Source: a virus. Taken from it: a DNA stretch of 61,768 nt. Under the pieces are notes generated by a model. The model had not been told where the DNA came from. It did not search any database and was given only the letters and a program-made list of their open reading frames with translations. Both the position numbers and the translations under genes were made by a program. The stretch lies in the IMG/VR virus record IMGVR_UViG_3300023179_000112, positions 1-61,768 of that record; one strand, 5' to 3'. Shown here piece by piece: positions 31,501 through 39,658 of the stretch (position 1 is its first letter; each line of letters opens with the position of its first letter).

Positions 31501-34500
31501 AAGCCCGCGCTCACCAAGAATAATATCAACGCCGTAATGACCAATTAGTTCGTGCGCAATAGTAGTTTCAAGATCAAGCATGTTGCCGTGGTTAACACCA
31601 ATAATAACAACGGTGCCATCCGGCATAACACCACCACGAACTTTTGCAGTTTCTTCATCCATACCTTGCTGCATGAGCGCACGGATAAAGTTTTTTGGCG
31701 CATCAAACAGTGTCTCAGCATAAACAAGCTTCACACCCTTTGGCAAATTAGCTTTGACCTGTTCAATTTTTTGCCGCGCTTCTTTAAGATCAACAACCGA
31801 GTCTGCAACTTCTTCAATACGAAAACTTGTAGGCCCAAGTGATGTTGGAAAAATAGCGGTGTTTTCAAACTCCTCAACATTTTGAGAAGTTGATGTAATA
31901 CCCGCTTGTGCATTACGTGCTGCCGCTGATTTAGCTCCGTTCTTAGCCCGTTTTTCTCTTTCAAGCGTATCAAGGTCTGGCGTTTTTTCCGTAGCCAAAC
32001 GCTGATCAGCGCCACCACCTTTTAAAGGTTTTAATCGCTGCGTTTTTAATTGTTCACCAACAACTTTAAGTTTTCCAGCAGGCGTTATTTCAGTTTGTTG
32101 CGTAGCATTTACGACGCGATAAATCTCAGGATCAGTTAATAAAACAACATCGCCTTGTAGCGTGGCAAGATCTTTACGTAGTTCTTTAATTTCGCCTTCT
32201 AACTTTGAGCGCCCTTTGGTGTCTTCTGATGGAGCGTTGCGTAACTCTTCACTACGCTTATCAATAAACAGTTGAATTTTTTCTTCAACCCCTTCATCAG
32301 ATACTTTATATTTTTTAGCAAGCCGCTCAACCGCAGCTTGATAGTTCTTTTCTATATTGCGCTGTTCTTTTAGCCACAAAGGTTCTTCTTTAATCAACAC
32401 AGTACGTTTGTCGGTATAGTCCTCTTGATAAATAGTTCCGCCACGAATTTCATTCAAACTTTCGTTTGACATATTATTAATATTTTTTTTCTCAATTGCT
32501 TCATTAACTCTTGTTTCAAGCGTAGATATTTGTGCTGTAATTTTTTCAATAGCTTTAGGATTAGACGTGTTTTCAAGTTGTTTATTAAGTTCTTTGATTT
32601 TTTTTCTGTACTCAATAATTGCTTTTTCATTAGCTTTTACAAAAGCATCTTGATTACGAATATCTTGAATTTGTTGTTCAACAGCCGCAATTTGTTGATT
32701 TATAATAGTAAGTCTGTCTGTTTTTGTTGTTCCAATTTTAACAAGCGTGTTATTTTTTTCAGCAATATTTCGTGCTTTTTTAAGCGCTTTTATGCGTATG
32801 TTTAATTCTGCTTCAGTAGATGTAACAGGCAATAAAACAGTAGCTTGTAGTTTAGGAGTCGTAACGCGGCGTGATGCAGGGATAATTTTGTAGCGATTAT
32901 TTATTGTGTAGAATGCTTCGTTAAGAGAAACAATACCGTCCATTGCCGCAAGGCGTGTTTCTTTTATTCGTTTGTTTCTATCAGCAGCGTCGGCTAATTC
33001 TTTACGCGCAGCTTCAAGTTGTGCAACGAGCGCACGTTGTTTATCTTGGGCAGACTGTTGATTTTTTTCTTCTCCAATATTTCTCTCAGCTTTAGGGTTT
33101 TGTTTAAGTTCAGCAAGCCGTTCTTTTAACTTGTCTAATTTTTGGCGTTCTTGTACAACACGTTCATCAAGTGCAGCTTTAAGACTTATCTCTTGTTCAG
33201 TTAATTCAACCGGACCTTTTTTTACAAACTCATTAAAAGCAATTTGTGCTTGGTGCATAATGGATAATGCATCACTATGGTCTGCTTCAAGCTTTTTAAG
33301 TTTTGTGTTTAGCAAAATAACAGATTCGGCGTATCCCTCTGCAACAACTCCTTCAGTGCCAGAAAGTTTGTTCTGGCTTTCTTCAAGCTGTTTTTTAGTA
33401 TTTTGAATTTGTTTTTCAAGTTGCTGCACTTGCTTTTCAAGAGGCGCAACATTGTTTTTAAGTTCATTAACACCTTTTACAAAATCTTCAATTTTAATGA
33501 CAATGCCGTTAAGCCCAGTGATAGAACGCCGAACTTCTGCAAGCGTTTGCAGCGTGATAGTTGTTTGATTTTGTACAGCTTCAGTAGCGTTGTTTATTAA
33601 AGACCGCAAACCTTCAACTTGCTGACCACGAAAAATATTTTTAATTCCATTAATAATACGACTTGAAGCTAAAAGAATTTCAGGAGTACTGCGAATAAAC
33701 ACACGAGGTTCTTCCTCAAACAATTCAAGTTGTTGTTCAAGCGATGTAACTTCTGTCTCGCGTTTGAGGAGTTCTTTAATCTTGGGTAACAGTTCAGCCT
33801 GTCCCAAGTTGTAGCGTATTGTTGGACCTGCGGGGGGTTTTGCCGCAGCAAGATCTTTTAGTTCAGTGCGCAGTTTTTCAATAGCTGCTTCACGTTCTTT
33901 AATTTGATCTGGCGTTATAAGTTTTGCGCGTTCTTCTGGCGTAATTGATTTTTGTAAAGCTTTTATACCGTCCGCAATATCCCTATCCAAAGCAGCGCGA
34001 GCTTCAAGAATTTCTTGCTGTTTGTCTTTTAGGTCTTGTCGGTTTTTATCGTACCAAGCACGGTTAGCCTGTTTTTGTTCTTTTGCGCTGCGAATAGGCA
34101 GTGAAGCAAAACGCGGCTTTTCAGCTTTTAAGTCAGGGTTATCTGTATCAAACGGCGTATCAAGACCGCTAACTATTCTGTTAACTTGTTCTAGTACGAC
34201 ATTTACTAATTCTTCAGACGGTTTGTCAATAGACTCAAATTGAGCAAGCGCTTGTTCAAGCTGGCTGTTAAGCCCCATGTTATTAGCGTTTAAACGAAGA
34301 CGCAGTGTTTCAAGTTCGTTTTTAATTGTTTGCTGTTTGGCTTCAAATGATGCAACTGCGCTCTGGTTGCGCAAGCGGTTTAATTCTTCAGATCCTGCAC
34401 GTAATGTAAATGCTTCTTCTTTTCTTGTACGCGGCCTTGCTTCAACTTTACTAAACTTGTCAGCAACTTCTTCAAGTTGGTCTTGAATAAGTGCAGTTGC

Positions 34501-37500
34501 CGTACGCGGATCAGCAAACGGACGCTCTTCAGTTTTACGTGTATCAAATGTAGGGGTAGTCAGTATGTCAACTACACGCGTTCTAGCAGGTGCTGCTAGT
34601 TGCTTTAAAAAAAAGTTAACGCGTTGACTAAACCGTTGCTGAAGCGTGTCTGTGTCTGCCCCAGGTCTTGTCATTGCGTTTGCAATAAGCTTAAGCTCGT
34701 TTTGTAAACGTGTAAGTTGTAAAAGATTTTTAGGATCTGCGACAACACGTTTCTCTGTTACCTGATCTAAGTTATCACGGATCTGTGCAAAGCTTAACGC
34801 CTGCATCCTGTTTGAGTACTCAGACAAAAGCTCTCGTGTTTGCTTTGTAATTTCGTCAACTTCTTGCTGGTTTAACCCTCGTTGCCCATTTGCATCACGA
34901 GCGTTTGCAATTTGTTGAAGCAGCGCATCAACGTAACGTTGTGTAATTTGTTCTGTCTTTTGTTCTCGTGTTTTAGCAAGCGGCAGTACAGATTCTGTTT
35001 CTTGAAGTTTGGCTAACTCTTTATCAATTTGACGAACAAGATCATCTCTGCCTTTACTCTTAGCCGCAGCCTTATATTTTTCCAACCTGTTAATACGTTT
35101 CTCAACGCCTAACGCAGTAGCAGGTCTTTTAAGGCGAGTAGCTGCATCAAGTGTGTAGTCAACAAAATCTTGAAACGCTTGATCTTTTAAAAACTTAGGA
35201 TCGTTAGTTGCAGCAAAGCGTTGCTCACGTAATTCTTCTAACTGTTTGTTAATATTAGCAAGCTGTTCTTCATCACGCGTTTCACGCGCATATTGCTTTT
35301 GTTTTTCAAGCGCGTTAATTCTGTCTTCAATATCAGAACGCGGGGCTGTAACTTTTGTTGGTGTTATAACGGGTTTTTCAGTTTTTTGAATTGCAGACGC
35401 CGCCAGCGCCCCCGCAATTCCTTCTTCTGTTTCGGGTTTTACTTCCGGTATTTCAAGATACTGCCGTAGTGTCTGAAGTTGTGCTTCACGACGTAAAGCA
35501 AGTAATCCTTGTTCGTTAAGTTGGCTTGAACCGTCAGGTTTTAAAAGATCTACGTCGTTAGTAAGAAGTGTTTTTTGTTGCGCTTCAAGGTTATTTATTC
35601 TGTCTTGAACAATAGAACGAATTGATACGTTTCCGGCAAGTTCGTTAACGTTGCGCCCGCCAACTATTCTAGAAAACGGCGTAACAGGTAGCCCCAATGC
35701 TTTAGCAATTGTTTTAGTGATGCGCCCTAACCCAAGGTTATATCCAAGGTCGGCTTCAATATCTGTTTCGTCTAATTGCTGTGCATCAGGCAACCCCAAC
35801 GCTTTTACCACCATACGGGGGTTTTCTAGTCTACGCGTTACAGTGTCAACTCCTGCTTCAAACCCTTCTAACTCAAGCTGTTGTTGACGTTGTGTGCCTG
35901 CATCTTTTCCTTGTTCTTTTAATTGCTTAATGTACTGAGCATCAGCTTCTTCAAGCTCATTAACGTATATTGTTGGAAAACCAAGCAACGTTGTATCTTG
36001 TTTTTGTTCAATTGCATACTCTTCAATTGAACTGTACAACGCTTTTAAAGCTGGGTTTTTCTTAAAATCGTTTTGAGCTTTTTTTATTTCAGCGTCAGTT
36101 AATGACAATCTAAGTTGCTCACGACGCCTTTCCTCTTCAATTTTAGCTTGTTCTTTTTCACGTTTATCAAATTCAGCTTGGCGTCTAGCAATCTCGTCTG
36201 CACGAAGTTTAGCTGTAAGTTCTTCGGTTTCTTTATCTTTAGCTTCTTGAGCAGCTTTTTGCCGTGCTTCTTCTTCAAGACGCTGATCATTTAAAGCGTT
36301 AGTATATGCGTGAAATGTTGGGTATTTTTTCTTTATTTTTCCGCCCATAACAGGATCGTTCCAGTCTTGAAGTGCACGACTAAGCAAAGCTTGCGGCATA
36401 CGCGCCATACGGTCGTAAGCTTCAGCTTGCTGGGCTGCAATATCTACTTCAGAACGTGGTTGATACAACCCCGGTACGATATTACCAAACTCGTCAACAA
36501 CAGGCCGACCTTTTGCTTCTTCTTGTTCTTTACGTTCGCGCATAATGTCAGCAAAAGTGCGCTGTGCTTGTGGAACGTTTTCTTTAATATCAGCCGCAAT
36601 TTCACGCATTCGCGCTTTAATTTCATCTATTCTTGCTTTAGCATCAAATTCTTGTTCTGGTGTTAATGCTTTACCAGATATAGCTTGTTGAATTTGAATT
36701 ATTTCATCGCGCAACGTAACGCGTTCTTGATTCAGAGCTTGAGCATACTCAGGTGTTTTCTTTAGTGCGGCTTCTTTCTCAGCGGCTTCTTGCTGCTGTT
36801 TTACTTTCTCTTGCTGAATCTTTTCACGTTCAAAACTACGCTCTTGATACTTTGCTGCTGCACCAAATGCAGGAGCAGCCAGAAATGTTTGATACGCTGC
36901 TTCACCATATTCTTTAAACGCATCGTCTGAGGTAAGAGACAGCCCCGCTTGCAGTCGTTCAAGCATAGACTGCGTAACTTCAGTAGGGACTTCAATAAGA
37001 GCAGCTTTTGCTGCACCTGTTGTAAGTGTGCGTTTTAAACTTGCATCTGCAACGGCTTTACCTGCGACAGTATTCAAAGCTTTTTCAGGTATACCAATTA
37101 ACTTACCTACTAACTGTTTGCCAAGAACAAACGCATCAGCAGCAGTCTCTAATCCAGCTTGTACGGCAGCGGCAGCGGCAGCATCGGCAGCATTAATAGT
37201 TTTACCTTCAGCCGCTTGACGTGAAAGGTTTGAACCAAACTCCCGCAAATACGAAGGCGCAAACTTACCAAGTGCTCCACCAACTGTAGCGCCAACCCCT
37301 ACACCAACCGGCCCAAACGGCGCTCCTGCCATCGCTCCTAGCCGTGCACCAGTGAACGCCCCACCCAAAGACACGCCAAGTTGCGGTATTTGCCCTGCTA
37401 TAGCTGACGGAGATTGGCTTAATAATTCTTTACCTGCACCAAACAGCCCTTCTTCAGCGTAACGCTTGCTTAATTGATCAAGCCCAACCTCGTTGGCATA

Positions 37501-37752
37501 ACGGGAAGCTATACTGCGTTCACGAAGCGCTGCATCCTTTGCAGCTTGTTCGGCATCAAACAGACCAGCAACACCAGCGCGTATTCCTGAAACAAGGGAT
37601 TCAGCGCCCTTACCAATAGCACCTGTTATGCCACCTGACTTTGGGTAAAGATCGGGAAACTTTTCCCGCAGAAATATTTCTGCTTCTTCTTTTGGCGTTG
37701 AGTCAGCAAACTTCGCCTGTCTTCCGTCAGGTAAGGTAAGAAAATAAGCCAT
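28492..37752 (-). CDS. giant virion protein with HExxxH zincin-like motif
   Basis: A 3086-residue protein, about 15% of the window. Residues about 110-175 are Gly- and Ala-rich and hydrophobic (FTGARLGAMAGAPFGPVGVG). From about 300 to 1990 it is charged, Gln/Glu/Lys-rich coiled coil. TTIAHELIGHYGVD (His2067, Glu2068, His2072) is an HExxxH motif like peptidase domains of large phage polyvalent proteins. Segments near 2590 (ITRNPLYAFRQLFRDSM) and later PFLNAQIQGLD recall the large-polyvalent-associated domain LPD38. Such proteins are carried in the capsid and ejected into the host. The start has AAGGTAGCGC upstream. Domain names are by recall. Confidence 0.8.
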   Translation of the reverse strand: MAYFLTLPDGRQAKFADSTPKEEAEIFLREKFPDLYPKSGGITGAIGKGAESLVSGIRAGVAGLFDAEQAAKDAALRERSIASRYANEVGLDQLSKRYAEEGLFGAGKELLSQSPSAIAGQIPQLGVSLGGAFTGARLGAMAGAPFGPVGVGVGATVGGALGKFAPSYLREFGSNLSRQAAEGKTINAADAAAAAAVQAGLETAADAFVLGKQLVGKLIGIPEKALNTVAGKAVADASLKRTLTTGAAKAALIEVPTEVTQSMLERLQAGLSLTSDDAFKEYGEAAYQTFLAAPAFGAAAKYQERSFEREKIQQEKVKQQQEAAEKEAALKKTPEYAQALNQERVTLRDEIIQIQQAISGKALTPEQEFDAKARIDEIKARMREIAADIKENVPQAQRTFADIMRERKEQEEAKGRPVVDEFGNIVPGLYQPRSEVDIAAQQAEAYDRMARMPQALLSRALQDWNDPVMGGKIKKKYPTFHAYTNALNDQRLEEEARQKAAQEAKDKETEELTAKLRADEIARRQAEFDKREKEQAKIEEERRREQLRLSLTDAEIKKAQNDFKKNPALKALYSSIEEYAIEQKQDTTLLGFPTIYVNELEEADAQYIKQLKEQGKDAGTQRQQQLELEGFEAGVDTVTRRLENPRMVVKALGLPDAQQLDETDIEADLGYNLGLGRITKTIAKALGLPVTPFSRIVGGRNVNELAGNVSIRSIVQDRINNLEAQQKTLLTNDVDLLKPDGSSQLNEQGLLALRREAQLQTLRQYLEIPEVKPETEEGIAGALAASAIQKTEKPVITPTKVTAPRSDIEDRINALEKQKQYARETRDEEQLANINKQLEELREQRFAATNDPKFLKDQAFQDFVDYTLDAATRLKRPATALGVEKRINRLEKYKAAAKSKGRDDLVRQIDKELAKLQETESVLPLAKTREQKTEQITQRYVDALLQQIANARDANGQRGLNQQEVDEITKQTRELLSEYSNRMQALSFAQIRDNLDQVTEKRVVADPKNLLQLTRLQNELKLIANAMTRPGADTDTLQQRFSQRVNFFLKQLAAPARTRVVDILTTPTFDTRKTEERPFADPRTATALIQDQLEEVADKFSKVEARPRTRKEEAFTLRAGSEELNRLRNQSAVASFEAKQQTIKNELETLRLRLNANNMGLNSQLEQALAQFESIDKPSEELVNVVLEQVNRIVSGLDTPFDTDNPDLKAEKPRFASLPIRSAKEQKQANRAWYDKNRQDLKDKQQEILEARAALDRDIADGIKALQKSITPEERAKLITPDQIKEREAAIEKLRTELKDLAAAKPPAGPTIRYNLGQAELLPKIKELLKRETEVTSLEQQLELFEEEPRVFIRSTPEILLASSRIINGIKNIFRGQQVEGLRSLINNATEAVQNQTTITLQTLAEVRRSITGLNGIVIKIEDFVKGVNELKNNVAPLEKQVQQLEKQIQNTKKQLEESQNKLSGTEGVVAEGYAESVILLNTKLKKLEADHSDALSIMHQAQIAFNEFVKKGPVELTEQEISLKAALDERVVQERQKLDKLKERLAELKQNPKAERNIGEEKNQQSAQDKQRALVAQLEAARKELADAADRNKRIKETRLAAMDGIVSLNEAFYTINNRYKIIPASRRVTTPKLQATVLLPVTSTEAELNIRIKALKKARNIAEKNNTLVKIGTTKTDRLTIINQQIAAVEQQIQDIRNQDAFVKANEKAIIEYRKKIKELNKQLENTSNPKAIEKITAQISTLETRVNEAIEKKNINNMSNESLNEIRGGTIYQEDYTDKRTVLIKEEPLWLKEQRNIEKNYQAAVERLAKKYKVSDEGVEEKIQLFIDKRSEELRNAPSEDTKGRSKLEGEIKELRKDLATLQGDVVLLTDPEIYRVVNATQQTEITPAGKLKVVGEQLKTQRLKPLKGGGADQRLATEKTPDLDTLEREKRAKNGAKSAAARNAQAGITSTSQNVEEFENTAIFPTSLGPTSFRIEEVADSVVDLKEARQKIEQVKANLPKGVKLVYAETLFDAPKNFIRALMQQGMDEETAKVRGGVMPDGTVVIIGVNHGNMLDLETTIAHELIGHYGVDIILGERGLDDLVFRVDSQPGGVIGLAKEMGVHDEVYGTILNLQRVGTSIIGQQRAAIRELIAHVEEARATESTVAAVKRFVQEMIGALRQVLRDVLGLGRYSALKPADIYYLLSRSRRVIKSGTPGAYRDADGQVVFRRSKDAFPSNMPANYATVINQITGSPPSTFDKIFGGNTGMTFRTKYIDRFDPLERIAAQMKDSLAATQMMSYLRMHDQRNNFTAEVVNNGALILEKKKRADGREEFIVRSGGTVSLKDVAAALKEVPDMGVDSANKMFTSWMAAIRAERVGLDTLNFDPSVKLSDLVGLKRYVESQPEIKKAFDKARTLYNEYNRNLVKFAVQTGAISKIDEDRLLRTNDYIPFYRVQNGTVQLMLGGEISPIRIGNLKDQPYLDQLVGGNTKILDFFTSSVQNTNMFVDFAMRNLATKNVAYTLRSLGTSAMPVAKIGKGDGPAGANVIRFKERGEPMYAVIDTETLGVPADLLVKGLEGVSATIPQVVKLFNIPSRVLRLFITRNPLYAFRQLFRDSMSAALTTGGNFTPVLSSLKELRKMRQGKSESEKELRERGVLGGQVFTGTSEDLSLILRDIASGKEGWATKLAKLDTLAIQGDASTRVVLYNSFIKQGMSEMEATLATLESMNFNRRGLSPSVMMLSMMVPFLNAQIQGLDVLYRSGFAGKMPFDQQLKVRKKFWTRGMMLAGMTVLYAAMMQDDEAYKNANPDEKYNNFFVYIPGFSEPFRIPIPFEVGVLFKALPEMIVHLADGKAEVGQVFPALKSILGNTMPGLIPQAIKPALEVATNYSFFSGRGIESEREEALIPSQRMRSNTSEVAKMLSSLTSFTVGGKEYGLSPIQLDYLVRGYFGPLGLAISSMGNTVLEKPGKADPEMRASDMPIVGGLFQPRDAQGLINYAYQVVSNIEQRQRTYKELTRRGDASDVQEFVKENRQILGLASSAGSFRQQMGEYAQMERDVRERKDMSPQQKRETLDRIRQARIGYAQKFIAATAENRRQVSR

Positions 37753-37761
37753 TGCGCTACC

Positions 37762-39645
37762 TTATTTTAGACCGCCAGTGAAATCAAGAGTTTCTGTATC
37801 TGCGCCTTTTCCAGTACTTGAAGCTTTCCATTCTTCATAAGTTGGTTTTTGTTTGTTCATAGTTTCATATGTAGTGCCCCACTTTAGCATTGCAGCGTCA
37901 TACGCTTTACGTAATTGCGACTCGGTGACATTTCCTTTATTTGGGTCAAGTTTAGATGCACCCATTGCCGTCAAAGCATCTTTAGCCGCTTGAATACGTT
38001 TGGAGTCGCCTGAATTAAACGCTGCCAATATTTGATTGTAAAAGCTAACCTCTCTAGGCTGCAAGCTAGCTTTAAGACGTTCAAGCGCAACTTTGCTATC
38101 GTAATCAAGTTGAGCCGTAACCGCTTTTTCAGCAACAGCGCGTTCGTAATCTTGTTTTTTATCTTCTCTGCTAAGCGATGCGGTAATGCCTTTTTCTTTT
38201 ATACCTAATGCCTGCGTCTCACGCGTTGCGGCTCTATCTGCAAGCGTTTGCGCCCTGTCTTCTGCTGCTTGAGCTTCTGCTCTTTGCCCACGTTTTTCAA
38301 GCATGTCGGCTTTAGCAAATTCTTCTTCGGCACGTGCGGCATATAAAATAGCTTCTCGTTTACGTTTTTCGTATTCAGCTTGTTGACCCGTTACACCTTT
38401 AGCAGCACCCAATAATACGTCTGCTACTCTTGCACCTCTTCCCGGCAAACCTGAAATAATACCGGATAAGATGTCAGGCTTTTCCCCTTCAAGTGAAGAA
38501 CGTATTTTTTCCATACGTTCACCACGCCCTTTAGTATAGTCGGTATATTCAGCCTGCATTGCATCTGTTATTTTTTTACGCGCTTCTTCTTTTTGAGCAT
38601 CAGTCAAATTTGACCTGTTAATAGCAGCATACTGTTCATTTAAATTGGCTTGATACTCACTCATTATTCGCTGTTGTTCGTCAGACTCTCCACGCACAGA
38701 ACCTAACCCTCTACGAATGCGCCCTTCAATATCAAGTCCCGCTACACCAGAAGGAGTGGTTGTTTTGCTAGATTCTTTTCGACCAGTGTCTTCTTTCTTT
38801 TTTGTTTCCGGTTCTACTGTATTAACACTAGCTTGACTAGGCGTTGTCATTCTACTAAACAAATCTTTGCTAAAAGAATCTAAAGCCCGTCTTTGTTCCA
38901 TTGTTATTGGATTACGGCCTTCCATCTCAAGTTGTTTTATTCTGTTTGTTTTAGGGTCTACGTCATACCCTAATTGTTGTAATCGACGGCGCAAAATATA
39001 CGCATCGGGTGTGGTACCAAACGCCCCCGGTTTTAATAACTCGGCTTTTTCTTCCGGTTTAAGTAATTCTATTTGTCTAAGCAAATCAACTTTATTGTAT
39101 TCAGCTTTATTTCTAGGTGAACCATAAAATTTGTATTCTTGTTCTTCTAGTAAATTAGGAACATTAACTAAAGACGGGCCTTCTAGCCCATTAAATCGTT
39201 GCACTCTTCCACCATCATTAAACACAACCCCACCGTGCATAGCGGTAAACATGTTAGGGTTTACAGGAAGTTGAGCCACGCCCATAGCTTCACGGGCTTG
39301 AAGGTCTTGGGCTTTCTTTGCCATTAGTGCACCAATAACGCCAAGCTGTTGTTCTTTTTGTTGTGCTTGCTGCATAGCAGCGCGAGCTTGAGCTATTTCT
39401 GCGTCTTTTTGTTGAAAAATAGTGGGGCTGTTTTGCGGGTTGTTTTGCATCGCTGACTGGCGTGAGGCAGCTTGTCGTTGTGCGTTACGAATAGCTAGTT
39501 CATTAGCAGCCATTGGTGGCGGCACTTGTCCTGTAGGCTGTTGACCTTGCGCGTACTGCTGCAACCGCTGATCGGGAAACCGAGCGGGGTTTTGTAGCGC
39601 AGCTTGTACTTGGGGGCCACCGGAAGGGAAAGGTATTTGTGCCAT
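37762..39645 (-). CDS. putative virion/internal protein
   Basis: A 627-residue protein starting MAQIPFPSGGPQVQAALQN. The first 120 residues are rich in Gln, Pro and Ala. A HGGVVFNDGGRVQRFNG segment is typical of phage internal or structural proteins in this position, and the rest is charged coiled coil. It lies directly upstream of the giant protein gene, in line with ejection-protein genes of podoviruses. No enzyme motif seen. Confidence 0.72.
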   Translation of the reverse strand: MAQIPFPSGGPQVQAALQNPARFPDQRLQQYAQGQQPTGQVPPPMAANELAIRNAQRQAASRQSAMQNNPQNSPTIFQQKDAEIAQARAAMQQAQQKEQQLGVIGALMAKKAQDLQAREAMGVAQLPVNPNMFTAMHGGVVFNDGGRVQRFNGLEGPSLVNVPNLLEEQEYKFYGSPRNKAEYNKVDLLRQIELLKPEEKAELLKPGAFGTTPDAYILRRRLQQLGYDVDPKTNRIKQLEMEGRNPITMEQRRALDSFSKDLFSRMTTPSQASVNTVEPETKKKEDTGRKESSKTTTPSGVAGLDIEGRIRRGLGSVRGESDEQQRIMSEYQANLNEQYAAINRSNLTDAQKEEARKKITDAMQAEYTDYTKGRGERMEKIRSSLEGEKPDILSGIISGLPGRGARVADVLLGAAKGVTGQQAEYEKRKREAILYAARAEEEFAKADMLEKRGQRAEAQAAEDRAQTLADRAATRETQALGIKEKGITASLSREDKKQDYERAVAEKAVTAQLDYDSKVALERLKASLQPREVSFYNQILAAFNSGDSKRIQAAKDALTAMGASKLDPNKGNVTESQLRKAYDAAMLKWGTTYETMNKQKPTYEEWKASSTGKGADTETLDFTGGLK

Positions 39646-39658
39646 ATTTATTTACCTG

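Noticed and set aside
36310-36666. 118-codon plus-strand ORF inside the giant gene
   Set aside because: Phe/Ser/Cys-rich translation typical of antisense of coiled-coil coding DNA; no SD.
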